Shown here in pieces: positions 44,310-58,179 of a stretch of DNA of 64,000 nucleotides (the stretch's first letter is position 1; every line of letters starts with the position of its first letter). The notes below the pieces were generated by a model that had not been told where the DNA came from, searched no databases, and worked only from the letters and a program-made list of their open reading frames with translations. The translations under genes were made by a program, and so were the position numbers. This DNA comes from Strongylocentrotus droebachiensis (taxonomy: Eukaryota > Echinodermata > Echinoidea > Camarodonta > Strongylocentrotidae): assembly GCA_035222895.1 (NCBI GenBank), contig JAVYIG010006565.1, positions 1 to 64,000 of the forward strand, written 5' to 3'.

Positions 44310-46615
44310 TAACTATTCTACGTTGCTCTTACAGCTAGCTACTACTCCAGTCTTTGCAAGGACGGCATAATTAAGTCAGTAGTTTTTCAGTATCATCAGC
44401 GACTTTGATTATATAGGCAACTAGATATTGGCGCTCTACAAGTTTCCCGCATTGAATTAAGGGTAACGAATTGTGCTTATTATGGATGGCAGATCTGTTA
44501 GAGTTAGACAAAATAATATAGGACAATTGGGTAGGATAGTTCGGAGAAAGTGTGGCCAGCTTTGTAGGACTTTATGCAGGCAATGAAAAAGTTAGAGAGA
44601 AAGGGGAGAAGAAGAAATACACAATCACATCGAAAGTAATCACATGAAATGAATCATGGATGATGAATGAAAAGCTTTTTCAAACCAATCGCCGAATTAT
44701 ACAAATGTATTATTATTATTACCAAAACAATTCTACAAATATCGTGCATTGTAAGGTGATTGATTGCCAGAAGAGATCAGACGGGCCAATAATTCTATAA
44801 AAAGATTAAGGGAAATCGATGTTTGCTTCCAAGGATAAGTTATTTTCTTTCTTTCATACTGTTCTTGCAATTACTTTCAGTAGGCCCGTTCACATTATGT
44901 CAATTTAAAGCGCATTGGATCGCGATGCAAAGATTGATTTTATGTAGGTGTGAACGCCCCTAATGTGTATTTACTTTAATCCATAGATAATTAATATGAA
45001 TATGAATATTACGTAAGGTCTCATTGGAGTTATAAGCAATGTTGCTATATCGCAATTATTCTTTACGTATGCTAAAGTACAATCCTTATCTGATTTTTGA
45101 ATGACGGGCGAATACAAAAGTATATGTATTGATTAACTTTCAGCTCCTGCAATTGTCCTACAAATGGCTGTCACATCCTTTAAGAGGAGTTCATTAATTC
45201 CAGAGAGTAGAGTAGACCGACCCGAGCTTATGCTTGTCTGGGAAGCGCATCCAAGATGGAACATACACTGACAGGTCGAAGCTTTTCAAGCCAGTGTTAA
45301 GTAGGACCCACTTCACATGAAAAATATATTTTTTATTTAGCGAAGAATGGTACACACTATCCAGGCGGTTGGATTTCCGTCACAATAAACGACAATAAAG
45401 TATGGTATTTCACAAAGTTTTCTCAACGCGCCCTGTTTTATCAATAGAACGCAACGCGTTACGTTCGCACAGCGGTCTCACAGAGACCCAGTAAGGTATG
45501 GATGTCATATCACTGAGACCCTGCGACTATTCAATGCATGTCCAATTGGACACCAAACAGGAAGATGTCCGGCTGACGTCCTTTAAAGTTCCGATAAGAT
45601 TCCGCTGCGACCTTTGCGTTGTTGTTGCGTTTTCGCCTCATTCCGGGGCACCAATAAGACCATCTACCAACGGTAGTCCACCTGAAAACTTGCTTCATCA
45701 GAACAATTCCAGACTCGCACAAAGCGTATTCTTAATCAAAATGATCATCAATTGCTTTTATTTTTAAATGTGAGTGGGGCAAAAGGTAGAGCATTAATTG
45801 TTGTCAACGGCGTCGCAGGCAAACCCATTTCACAACCAATTAGCATAAGTTTGGTACGCAGTAGGTGAATGGGAATAACGAAAACAAATTATATTTGATG
45901 TTTCAGCAAAGAGATACTATACTGCAACTAGTTTTTTTGGGGGGTGGGGTACAAACAGCGAAAAGTAGACTATTGTTTAAATTTATACGAAATAACAAAA
46001 TGTGTTACTTGCATCTTGTATAACGGCCTTAATCAGTATGAGTTATGGATACTAAAGTATTAGCTTTTATGGATAATCGTGCCATTATGTGCCATTATTT
46101 CAACACAAGAAAGTCCTTTTTTTCTAGGACACCAAGTTATTCATGTAATGAAAGCAGATCATAAAAAAATCAAAATAATGAGGCTAACATCAAATAATCG
46201 GGCATTACATGGAATAGTTTGATATATTTCTTTGAATGGTCATTCCAATTCCAGGGTGTATAACGCTCTTGAAGATATTGTTCTTGTGTCATTTAACGAC
46301 TTTAACATGACGAACGGTGCTCTTATTCTAGTTGAAGTCTCATTGCCAATAGTTTACCCCAGGGATCTTTACCGGTCACATTGTTTTTCAAACCTTTCTA
46401 TCATGATATGTTCTCCGAGGCTGATGTATCATGCACTCCGAAGATAATAGCCCAAGAAACGTTGATTTCCCGGACAAAATGAGAGTAACATTGAATGTGT
46501 TTTTTAGCATACAGAATACTTCTTTGATTTTATGACTCCGTTTATAATCGATATAATGCTTCTCTCTCTCTCTATCTCCATGTTTTTCAACTTCTTTCTC
46601 TTTATTTATCTCTTC

Positions 46616-46649
<34 letters not shown>

Positions 46650-49600
46650 TTTGTCTCTTTCTCTGCCCTCTGTCTCTTTCTCTTCCCGTATAATCCCCTG
46701 GCTGATGTCATCTGTCAGATGTGTAGAAATTTCCTTTCATCAGTATGTTTTCTTATTTACACCTGTAACAAGTCAAGTTTCTCTTATTCAATATCGTTTA
46801 CCTTCAACACCCTTCTCATTCTATCTATCATCTGTTCCTCTTTCTATTTTCATATCTATCTATTTATCTACCCTTACGTGAAATTAATCCCCCCTTTCCC
46901 TCTTCAATGCTTTTACGATCACTCTTCACTTTGATTCCAAGAGACATCCGTAACATATTGAATGTATCAGCAACGCGGTCCATCAGGGCGCCATTAAGTT
47001 AAACTGTCAAACGGTGCGACGAAATGCACTCACTGCCCATCTCAAGGGGGGTTATCTGTCGCATTCGGGAATGGTTGAAACGGCGGCGGTTTCAGTCAAA
47101 CATGTTGCTGGAAATGACACTATACAATGTTAAAGCCCAAAACGACATCAAAGACTGAATTTCAGGGTATTCGGAGTCGTAATGTGATAAGGATATTAAC
47201 CTAAATGATTTAAACTGCTCTGACGGAAACCCGGTATTCTCCCAGAAAAACAGGCATTTTTGGTAAAATTTAAGTCTTAAAATGTGCATGAAATTTCACA
47301 CGAGAGTCACTTTTGCATGAAATTATTATTAAAAATAATTTTATTAGGTTAGATTGCAACCTTAATGACTCCATTTCGATCCCTATCCGGTTTAAGTTCT
47401 AAAGTATTTAATGTTTCTGAACTGCTCATAAGAAACATCGATAAAATGGTTCTAACGATCAATTTATCCAGTTCGTAACGGGTAATTGGCTAATTGTAAA
47501 TCGCATCCATAACTTCCCCCATCGCGGAAGAGATGGCGTGTGTTTTCCCAAAACCTGCTTGGACCAACATACACACAACGGAAATTATAACGGTAATTTA
47601 GTATGTATGGGTGTGAGAATACTGAAAGTTATACATTCATAATTTAATTTGAATAAGAAGAAAAAAAAAGGAAAATAAACATACCGTGTGAGTTGGAAAA
47701 GAACCACGACAAAAAGTTAAATTGGGTTTAAGGGAAGTATTGCCTTCGAAACGTGATTTTCTAATCTTATTTTATATAATTCTGCGAATTTCTACCCGTT
47801 TGAATAATTCACTTTTGAGACACTGTCTTTTATACAAAACACTGTAAATGGCGATTTGGGCATTTACGTTTCAGCCTTAACTTTTGAAGAAGCTTTTAGC
47901 CGAAGTCACGCCTTCTTGTCTGCAGAGAAGGGAAGCGTGAGAGCTGACACTAACTCGAGACAAAATCAACTTAAAAGCATGTTAACATGATTAGGGGATC
48001 CTGACATTGCCATTATGCATGATGTTGGCAACGTTAACAGGTGTCTACGATGCGAAAGGGACTTTTAAAGTAATGGATCGCCTGAAGCCGTTAGGTAGGA
48101 TCAAAGTATACTTCAAACATGGTTAAACTGTGGAATGAGCTTTTTATGGGGAATGGGTTTGAGCCGACAGACAAACCTCTCTGTGGGTTGTGTATACCAT
48201 CTTTTTTAATTTAGGAAGCGGCCTATTATCTTCTTGTCTACCACCTTTTGCGACCGACTAATATGATTAAAACCCTTTCAAGATGGTCTGTTTCTAACCC
48301 CCTTCCTTCAGGCTCTTCAATTCGGAAGAATCTCCTGTAATCTACCTTGATGCGATCGCGTATTAGATCCGACCTCGATGGTGCTGGGTGATAGACAACG
48401 AATTATCAGGTGATCTTTAAACGGGATCATGTGACTGGTCTGCTCTCGTCCTAATTCGCATCCATCTTGATCAACATGGCTCACCATTCGCACGCCAGGT
48501 TAACGCGGCGGAATGGACGGGAAGAAAGTGTTTCTCCTAAAACTTAAACAGGGTTCCGAGGTGATGGGGTGAGAGGATCTGTCATTCTCTATAAAGGAGC
48601 ATCATCATACTGTCATCCTTACGGATGCAAGAATCAAGCGTGTTACATTCGATTGGATGCATGTGGCTATCGCCTTTGATATCCATTCCTCTTCTCTGCC
48701 CGAAGCCTTTAATAACATTGAAACGGCTGGTCTGCACATTCGTGTGAACAAAACCAAAGACAGTTGACAATTGAAAAGAATAGGTAGGCTGCTTTGGTTG
48801 TATAAGTGCCGACAATAATAAAACCCCAGCAATTCGGATGAGAAATCTTTAATCATGAGCATTTTCTTTGAGAGGTAATTAAGCCCGAAAGTGTTAATTT
48901 CAAACTATGATATTCCCGACCACAAGCCGATTTTCGATTGGCAATTCATTTTTTGTGGTAAAGTACAGCAGCATTGGTTAAGCGGCAAATGACGTAACAG
49001 TCCCCTTTCAGAACTCCTTTGAGTCCATGCACCGTAAGGAACATATGCGTAATTGTTGGTAACACATTTACCGCAATTAAAATTACCAATGTTATGTGAG
49101 TAAAAGAATGGTTACTGTGGTTGATGGAAAAAACCGATACTGATTTTAAAAATCTATGTTATCAAAAAGAATATTTATACCTCAAAAACCGAGGCAGACA
49201 GGAAAAATATTTTCAAGAGATGCTTAATGAGCAAAAAACGTTTTAGAAGTGACAGTCCTTAAAGTAGTTTAGCGTCTGTACCATTATGATGTTTTTAAAT
49301 GCGTAAATTATGTAATTACGTAGTTACAACAACGATTATTATAGGTCTATTGTATACACAAATGAAATATATGAATTTGATTGTGTTTAATAAATCTTTA
49401 TTCAGAGTAAGACTTTATAGAGTTCCGGATTCTTAATTAATATTACCTCACCGCGTTATTGCACTCATCATTTTTCATCGGTGTCTTGTACCTAGTAGAA
49501 TTTAGTATTACAATTAAAGTGATATTTTCAAATATGAGATGGTACGAGATGATGCGATCGGATAACCTGAAAAATCTACCATCAAGTTTTAATACAATTA

Positions 49601-50335
49601 ATGATATTACGTCATATCTATTGTTAGTTAGCATTAGCTGATTTTCTTTTAATTCAATCTTTCGAAAGAAATCATGAATGATTATTCAAGTCTGAGGAGA
49701 AACAAGGAATGATTGTGCAATTTTTGAGGCATTGATAAAAGGTGGGTTCAAAAGGTAATTCACTGGACTGTATAATTTTATACAGAATTGTCGAGGTAGT
49801 GCCTTTGAGTTGTTAAAATATACTCAGAGAACGGTAACATTATAATGCGGCTTTAACACCGGTAGATCTTAAATTGTAGTGCACGGCTCAACGCCGATAC
49901 ATCGAGAGAACTTTCCTGATGGACGTGGATATTTTGGTTTCCAGTGCATCTTTATTTCTGGGCCGACAGCGTCCAACTACCACCAAAATGCGGTTAAGGT
50001 TTCCTCACACGGTAAGGGATGAATATTCACGACGTAGATAGCATGGTCTGTGAAGATCTTATCGAGTTCCTTTCGGTGAATCCGTTCTTCTCTCCATCTG
50101 TTTCTATGAAAAACTGAATCAATGATGATGCCCGCAACCACGGAGCATGATCTCTTTCAAAATATGGTGAAACCTCGGATATTTTATTGAATAGAAAGAA
50201 GATCCCGTCATTCTAGACTTAGTATTTTTGTTTACATCAGCGGTAAGCTTGAGTTGGCGAACGCTTTTCGGAGTTGAACGAAGGAGGTGTTATAGATCGA
50301 GGCGGAACTCGAACATAATCTACTGTAACACCTGC
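44310..50335. other. Long gene-free stretch with a CT tract
   Basis: No gene is recognised over about 6 kb. An imperfect CT microsatellite lies at 46560-46672. Short frames (45498-45767, 46388-46711, 48582-48862 and others) are either microsatellite translations or lack domains. Exons of an unknown gene could be missed here. Confidence 0.35.
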
Positions 50336-50337
50336 CT

Positions 50338-50396
50338 CAGTGGCGGATCCAGTATTCTCTGGCCGGAGTGGATGGGGGGGGGGGGTCAAAAATTTG
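50338..50396 (+). mobile_element. hAT-like terminal fragment
   Basis: CAGTGGCGGATCCAGTATT followed by G12 (50374-50385) matches the common hAT-type end in animal genomes. No inverted right end is seen nearby, so the copy is truncated. Confidence 0.5.
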
Positions 50397-50481
50397 GAAA
50401 AATTAATGACAAGCGAACAATTTCCAGTCACGAATTCATCTGGGCGAAATCACCGTTGTTACTTCTTCGGTAAAAGTTAAA

Positions 50482-50517
50482 TATGAGAAACCCATTTTAA
50501 AATGGGTCTCTCATAAT
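50482..50517. repeat. Short perfect-type hairpin
   Basis: ATGAGAAACCCATTTT is followed directly by AAAATGGGTCTCTCAT, its inverted copy with one mismatch and no loop. It could be a remnant of MITE ends. Confidence 0.7.
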
Positions 50518-50519
50518 GG

Positions 50520-53500
50520 TCATCGACAAACTGGGTCGGAAAATCCCTTATCAAAATTCTCGTAACGCTCTTCGCCTATGCCAAGTCAATTTCATACTCT
50601 ACCTAATTTCCTCACTTCGAGCTAACTCATAATTCACATAATAATGGCCTATCGTCCTCAGATACATTTACTCGTGTTTCCAATGTCCCAATGTTCTAAT
50701 TCAGGCGTCTGGCACATCGATTAGTTCCATAGTCAAACCGTAGAATGGACACAGATACATTTATCAATGTGTCATGATCTCGATGCGGTCGCCGACCATG
50801 TCGCCACCAACCAGGCCAGAAACTCATTAAAAAAGTTCAGCGGATTGCATTTCATATCTCGATTCATCCATGATTCAAATGAATGAGTGTTTACATAGCC
50901 GAAGACGGATAAACGCGGGGATTATTATTTCAGCTTCACGCAATAATCGCTTCATGATCAAGGGCAAGAGCCACTCATGATTGGTAATACAAGGGTCGTG
51001 ATCATCACTGCAGATGATGTCATCCTCTAAACATATTTGTTTTCCTTCATATCACAAAAGTATGGATTTTTAAACGATATTGCCAATGTTGCAATATTGA
51101 TACAGGACCGTCGTGTAAAAAAAAGCATTTTGATGTTTCATAAGCCTTTTCCCCCTTTTCCTACTGAGTTTGTTGATTTAGTGTGTCCTTTTTTTGTTTT
51201 TTCATCGTCTGTCTTCTTGCACGTCTTGAGTGAAACAGATTTATCTTTGTGGGTATTTAATGATCTCGCCATAGGTCACGTTGACCCTTCCTTCATTTCT
51301 ATTTTTCTTCGTGCTCTTTGGAATAAAATGTCCACAAAACGGGGCCTTGCAGATGCCTTTTATCATTTATAACCATCATCATTAGAAAAAGTATTATTTC
51401 TATTTTGTTTTTATTATCATCAGTATTATTATCATAACTAAACTAATAGTAGAAGTAGTAGGCAGTAGTAGCAGTAGTAGTAGCGGCAATAACATTTAGC
51501 AGTAGTAGTGTTTATACTGGTAGGTTGTTTTTTCAGTTGTTGTGATGACGATACTTTGAACTTAACCCGACCCACATCCTCATGTTCCGCTACTTGTCTC
51601 CCACCATTACCCTTCTCGTCTATTCCTTCCCTTCTTATTTGCATAGATGTTTCTCAAATATCTAATCCTACTTAGTTTTCACAAGTGACTTTCATTTCCA
51701 AGTTGTCGCACGTATTATTTACGCTACATCTCAGATACCCCCTGTGCTACCAAAATAGCTGCATTCTTCATCGGAAACGGCAGAAAACGACCCCGAAGTG
51801 CATCCTTCAAGGTCACACTCTAGGTCCCTAGAGGCTTTACGGGTAACAGAAGCGCCCCTCTTCATCCTCCCAGCGAGACCTTGGTATACGCACTTGGTGT
51901 AGTCTTTCAGACCCTTGGGGATAAGAAGATAGCCGCTCTATTTTAAGAATCACCAATGGGTATCGAACTTCGACTTCAATGTCGAAGCGCATAATCCACC
52001 GTGAACATTCACGTATTCTACTAGGTCCGATTGTAAGAGATTGTCTTAAGAGGAAAGCATAATTCTTTTTACACCAAACATTATGAACGTCTTTACTTCT
52101 AATAGCAGAACAAATTCTATCCTACACTGCGTTGCTTATTTAACACGATTCTAAGGACTTTGAAGAAATTTACCTAGGGCATCCCGTCACCCCAATACCC
52201 TATTGTCTTATTTACAGAATCCATGTTTGGTTTACGTAATGTCTTCATCGTGTTCGCTCATTTCAATGCGCGACGAAAAATTCTACTGAAATTGCCCTAA
52301 CTTGAATTTTCGAAAGTCTCCGCGATCGTTTTAGTCGTTGGGCCTCTGATTTAGAAAGTTCTAAATGGAGTATAAAACTTGACATCGTTTATTTTTTGAG
52401 GAAGTGTTTTACAAAGATACGTACTCTCCTTTTCACTCATAGTTCAAGTGGTACTTCGAAAGACGTATAGCCAACTCGAAAATGTACTCTTGACTTTAAA
52501 TGTCATGTCTAAATGGATCCTTCTAGGGGTACCTTGCTAAAGACGAAAGGCTTGCTGTATTTCATATCACTTCAGACTATATCGAAATCGATATCTGAAG
52601 TACGACAACATTATCAAAGCCGGTCGGGAAAATATGAATCGGGGTTTCCCCAACAGGTCAAGTTTCAGGTTCTTCTATCCTTCGCCTCACTCATCCCTCC
52701 GCTATGTGCATACATATTTCGGTATGAAAGACCACTTGAGTCTCTCGATGCTGGCGAACCGTGGAGGAAAGAATCTCAGGTGTCTCATGACATGGGAAGC
52801 GCCCTGGGACGGGACGTGAGAGGTGTCCTGACACCGCATCGGCGCCGGGGGAATCAAAGACGTGGGCATCTCTATAGTATACAATGCCCGTCGAAAACTG
52901 ACACCTTTTCGTTTTTTGCCTTCCCTTGGTGTTCTTGGTGTGGTCTGAAACCCGCCGAGGTAGATGCTCCCTTGTGCCACCTGCCTGCTCTCCACGGTGA
53001 TCGGAGTTCCCAAGAGGTACAATATATTGGCATATCAATCCATGAATTTGTACTGTTCGGGTTTGATCACTTTGTCTTAAAATCATACGTTCAAGCTTTA
53101 TGCAAATAACAATGTTATTTTCCGAAATCCACACATTTTACAAATCCATCTCATTCAGAATAACTCCGTATTATTTAAAAGAAAGTTGAGTACCGGTCAT
53201 AACATTTTATGTGACTGAAACTGTCAACAAATTATTAGGACGGCTTAATCATGGGCCACTTCGGAATCCTCAAAATGATAACATGTTTAGTCAATCTTGT
53301 TGAAGAAAACAAATCATTTATAAAAAAAAGCGCCACGCGTACACTTACTGTTAGGGTAAGACTTCACAACCATGCAGCGTGTAAAATTTGAAATGTAAAG
53401 TCATCTTGCTATCATTCTATCCTTTTCATATAACATTGCTAAAAAGTATACTGATTGTCTTGAACGTACTAGGAAGAATAAGAAGAATTTTTAAAATGAG

Positions 53501-54870
53501 AAAGTTCACAAGTTATTTTCACCCTTGAAAAAACTAACCTCTCCCAGCGTAATAACGTTGTATGTTTGTGGTATAACGGATTTGTTTTTTGTTTTTGAAA
53601 CGCTACGAACGTCATTACCCAGACATACACAATTATATCGACACCCTCTCGCACACTTTGTAACCTCCGGAGTGCGAAGTGAAGGAAAAGCTATTTTCGC
53701 ATATTATTTATTCATATCATGGGTGGATGAACGACGATTCGACTGTCTCATGTTCGAATTATCGCGAAGAATATGTGAAACACATGAATTCTCTTGGGGG
53801 GAAGACAAGATTTATGTAAAAGAAAGTATATGTGAGGACCAAGCCATTTCTCAACAGTGGGAATTCAACGATAATCTTGCCTGGATTCAGATTTCGACTT
53901 TTAACACCTAACGAATGAGACCCGATCAAAGCCAAGAGGTCATGGATAATAACCGGTGAGGATTCCATGTCAATCAAACGATCATGAAAAGAAAATTCTA
54001 TTTTATACATCATGGCATTAATTCCTTGAAATGCAAGAGCGCCTTAACAGCAGCCATGGATGCTAAAGCAGGGGTAATAATTGCGGAGCACCAGGAGTGT
54101 CAAGCATGACAGATATGAGCGTTATACAAAACCATACTATTATTTTGTTTAAACATAGTTGTGGCTTACACCTAGTAAATAAAGATCAAATATGTAATAA
54201 CAATTTAATTTTTTTTTTTTTTGGGGGGGGGGGGGTTAAACCCACTATTATTATTATCATAAGAGCGCAATGGAGAGAGTTTGACACGGACTTTTAAGGA
54301 GAAAGAAAACGACAATGGTGCATATTAAACACATTGACAGCTTGAAGTGAAATCCGAGAGCCCCGGATGCATTCAGGGGGCACTTTGACTTCCAGATCAT
54401 ATCCGTTCACATTGATATTACACCCCCATCACTCCCACAGCAATGCTCACCGGGTCAGAGAAGTAGGTGACTCTTTTTAATATATTTACATTAGCTCAAA
54501 TAACAAATGAAGTGACTGCGACTCACTTTCAAAGAAGTAGGGCGATATCAATATCAATGTGTTCCATTTTACAGAGAGGGGTGTGATATTATAAAGCTAA
54601 GCAAAGCAATTCATATTTTGCTATCTGATATCATTTCATTTGTATGTGCCTCTTATTGGGTTGTTCATGTATGATACGGTCATATATCCTAAAAGAAAGG
54701 TACGGTCTTTACACGGCTTAATCCTAGATCCGAAAAATTGTAGATTATCCCGCGAATCAGCAATTTTCCTGCGATTATTATGATAATAAAAAATAATAAT
54801 GATAATTTTAACACTGATACTGATAATAATATATTACTATTACTAATACTATAGTAGTAATAGTACTATT
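50520..54870. other. Gene-free stretch with AGT repeat, T14G13 tract and AAT-rich DNA
   Basis: AGT-type trinucleotides lie at about 51446-51510, T14 followed by G13 at 54209-54235, and AAT/ATA-type simple DNA at 54778-54862. A GC-richer island at 52600-53030 is open in several frames without a recognisable domain (see findings). A plus-strand frame at 53525-53911 is also unrecognised. Confidence 0.35.
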
Positions 54871-54879
54871 TTTTAAACC

Positions 54880-55080
54880 AGGGCAGCCTCATCAGCCTCA
54901 TCAACATCAATGCTGTTCTTCTTTAGGGCCCTGCAATTAGTATTACCCCAAGCAATAGACAGGTACCCATTTACACCTTGGTGGAGAGTGGCAAATGTGG
55001 AGAATTAATGTCTGGCCAAAGGACCCTCAACCTTTTGATTGAGAGTCAAGTAAATGAACCACTATACCACGACACCTCCA
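54880..55080 (-). mobile_element. tRNA-derived SINE
   Basis: The minus strand starts GGTGTCGTGGTATAGTGGTT, a good A-box. The body holds the complement of GGCCAAAGGACCCTC and of GTGGAGAGTGGCAAATGTGG, shared with the 7.1 kb and 62.8 kb copies. The tail ends near TTCTTTAGGGCCCTGC. The B-box is poorly preserved. Confidence 0.65.
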
Positions 55081-55194
55081 CTCATCACCTTAATTTTTAG
55101 TAATGCATTTTATATAAAGTCGACGCTCCTTGATAATTATAACTAACCCACTATCATTTTCGCATCAATAGCCTTGCCCAGTATTCTAGGTAAT

Positions 55195-55300
55195 GAATTC
55201 CGTGCTAAAACCTGGTAAATATTATCAAGTTCTGAGACTAATGCCTCGGCCAAGGAGATTAGTAGCGGGCAAGGATTCGAACCCCAACCCTTAAGAAAAA
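55195..55300 (-). mobile_element. Truncated SINE-like fragment
   Basis: On the minus strand GGGGTTCGAATCCTTGCCC is an excellent B-box, followed by CCTTGGCCGAGGCATTAG, a diverged version of the SINE tail word. The A-box part is missing. It lies directly beside another SINE. Confidence 0.5.
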
Positions 55301-55304
55301 AAAT

Positions 55305-55788
55305 CTTCACTTTTTTCAAATATACAGTCGAAACATTTATATGTTAATAACTCACCTGTCTACTTCTATCGTGCGTCCCAGACTTGCTTCAAGTACTGTC
55401 GATGAGGATCCTGTGAAGTTGGAATAGAAATGAGGATAGGGTGGAAAATGAATACTATCAAATATGAATGCAACTGGATATTTTGTGGGGGATGCGCGAT
55501 CAGGAGTGTGAAACAGAGAAAGTTGCCAACTCACCTACAATTCCTTATAGTTATAGTGGAATCAGCTATGAAATAAAACACTGTACGTATACCATGTTTA
55601 GGATCTCGGATTGCTTTATGGGGCGAATTTAAATATGAATTAACCATTACCGTTTTGACCTGACACGTCAATCAAATAACTGCAGTGTATCAAATTTTGA
55701 GAAAATGCACATAGACTGTCGAAGGACGTTCTTGAAAGCATTCGCAAATAATAATTGTGACTCCATTTGTTCATTTTCTCTCTCTATA

Positions 55789-55831
<43 letters not shown>

Positions 55832-56130
55832 GTCTCTCTCTTCATCAAATAATTAAAACACTCTTTTGACACACCTTTAACCATTTCTATTGACAGACAT
55901 CATTCAAATTGTGAAGGAATCAACGGATGTTCTGTACAGTATTTAGGTTAATCATCGGAAACATCGGATTGATGTTCAGCATGTTTCAAGGAATCGAATT
56001 TTCATTGAAAGGTATTTATTCGATCTCATCGTAAGTTTTCCGCAATATAGAGCAATTTCTTGATTCATAATGGGGCGACCTTGTCACTAAATATGGCTAT
56101 TGTGGAAGAACCTTATTCCCATGTTCTGAT
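55305..56130. other. Gene-free stretch with a CT microsatellite
   Basis: A CT tract lies at 55791-55832 with CT-rich DNA to 55842. No gene is recognised. Confidence 0.45.
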
Positions 56131-56135
56131 GTATA

Positions 56136-56349
56136 TACTCTCTTTAAAAAAAAGAGTGAATTTTCAAAATCACGGACGTCACTCCTCTGGAGAGTGAAAA
56201 TGTAGTGAAAATAGAGTGAACATTCACTCTTTTCTTCTTTTCTTCACTCTAAAATCAATCGATTTTCACTCCTAAACAAGTGATCACGGACGTCACTCCC
56301 AAGAAAGTGAAAATAGAGTGAAAATTCACTTTTTTTTTTAAAGAGAGTA
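56136..56349. mobile_element. MITE with TACTCTCTTTAAAAAAAA ends and internal repeats
   Basis: TACTCTCTTTAAAAAAAA is inverted at the right end as TTTTTTTTTAAAGAGAGTA. The AGTGAATTTT/AAAATTCACT words pair just inside. The word ATCACGGACGTCACTCC occurs twice as a direct repeat (about 56171 and 56283), and AGTGAAAATAGAGTGAA also recurs. It is non-coding. Confidence 0.8.
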
Positions 56350-56351
56350 CC

Positions 56352-57160
56352 TTCATATTCTTTAACATAATACACAGTAGTGCGTTGCAACAGTGAATTT
56401 ATCTATTTTGTCGTGACCTAGCCGTTCCATCAGCTGATAAGTGATACAGTGAATTATTCGTCAAGGAATCCAAGCGTATTTTCCGCTGCACTTAGGTGTG
56501 AACTGTTAGAAAGTTAGAACAAGATAAGGAGAGACAATGTGCTCCAATGGTTTCCTCCCAACTCTCTTAAGTATGATTTTTGTGGCGGATGTACTATTCT
56601 GCTGAAAAGGAGTTTGTTATCAGCTAATATCACATTCTTAATGTTCTTGAAAACGAAGTGGTTTTCCAAGTTCCACATACCAGGTGAACTATTACATATT
56701 TTGTTAAAGGTTGTTGGGTTGGAATGTAGGGTTAACCATTAACAAAATACTTTAGAGGGTTTACATAGGTCAAAGTTACTGTCTAAGCAACATATTGTCA
56801 CACACAGGTTGATCATATAGAGAGTTTGAAACTATACTTGCTTATTGACTTGCACTGCTACGAAAGGGAGACAGGGACTCATGTGCCCCCACCAACAAAA
56901 TGGTCCCCCCCCCCCTTGATAAAATATCGGGAAAGGACGGGAGTTACATGTTCATCACATAATTCCCCTATATTACCGAATTGAAAGCACTGTGGTTTAC
57001 TTAGTTTTACCCTTTATCTTTGGGAGGCTGATTTAGTGCTAATAATTTGCACAAACTGTCTGTGTTGACACCGTTTCATCATCGTTACCCACATCACACT
57101 GTGAGACCAAGGAGTAATAACTCCTTGGTGAGACACAGCTTGGCGAAAACGCGCGAAACC
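56352..57160. other. Gene-free stretch with C11 run and a small hairpin
   Basis: C11 lies at 56905-56915. A perfect 10-base hairpin with a 4-base loop (ACCAAGGAGT and ACTCCTTGGT) lies at 57107-57130. No gene is recognised. Confidence 0.45.
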
Positions 57161-57162
57161 AT

Positions 57163-57357
57163 TTAAAGCCCGTCTGTACTAGTTTAGCTAGGGGGGATTA
57201 GACCTCTCTGCGAGTTCACTGACAGGTGGTTATCTCATCAACTAAGCTCTCAACTAACATAAGAAAAAGAGGATCATGTGGGACCAACAGGCACCGATTA
57301 GGGAAGTTTTCTATATAGAGTGATCAAGTAGCTACAAGTAGGACAGTGGAGCTTTAA
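57163..57357. mobile_element. TTAA-flanked non-autonomous element, copy 2 of 2
   Basis: TTAA at 57163-57166 and 57354-57357 bracket a body starting AGCCCGTCTGTACTAG. The order of words matches copy 1: GGATTAGACCTC, CACTGAC, GGTGGTTATCTC, ACATAAGAAAAAG, CAAGTAGCTACAAGTA. I judge about 80 percent identity by eye. Confidence 0.7.
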
Positions 57358-57359
57358 TG

Positions 57360-58150
57360 CAGGAAGCACCAAGCTGCCAATTTCTCCTTGATTTGTCTGC
57401 GCTGGAATAGAAATCCCAGGCAATCTCGATTTGTATCTATTAAATAAAGGAAGTCAGGGGGAACGAAGATTGTCACCAAAGACGTGCCGTGTTTCACGCT
57501 CTCGTCACTCCAGTCTGCCCTACTTATCTTTAATAACCCGGGTGCCCCTCAGAGAAAGTTTCATGTTTCAATGTTATATTCTGATGTGCTTGCGGCTCGA
57601 GTGAGCTTATGAATCTTTCACGCGAGGGCCTTTTTTAAACCGCTCCAAATCGAATTTGATAGCTAAATTCCCATCATAATTCGTTGTAGTTGGAGCATGT
57701 CATATGCTATTAGTAAACGATTTAGTATCATCCAAGAATTGTTCAATTTGGATAGTTCTTTCGATTATGGAGACGTTAATGCTTTTAAAAAACACTTCAA
57801 TGATCGGCACACCGTAAATGGAACTGTTGTAGATTGTGGTGTGCAAGAACTTTCCGAAGCAAATGGGGGTGGAGGGAGGGGATCGCTGCCCTTTTTTAAA
57901 CACACATTTCGAACGAGAGAGGGGAAAACAAATCAGCCTCTTTTAAGTTTGAAAAGTTTGCAGTACATTTTTCGAACTACCAATTGTGTCGCAACTAGGG
58001 GTAAAAAGCGCAAGACCAGTCAGCATTCATTGGAAGGAGAGGGGCGGGGTGGAAACTCTTACTCCAACTGGATAGGGCGACATGTGCGAATGTGGGAGGT
58101 GGTATACTGATGATAATAATAATGATATAACGCTTAATACAAAGTACCGT
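57360..58150. other. Gene-free stretch
   Basis: A plus-strand frame at 57697-58110 shows no recognisable domain. Nothing else is recognised. Confidence 0.4.
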
Positions 58151-58179
58151 CTCGGATTCATACACGCACAAAGTGCACC

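Noticed and set aside
53525-53911. 128-codon plus-strand frame
   Set aside because: It looks moderately protein-like, but no family is recognised and an overlapping opposite-strand frame also exists.
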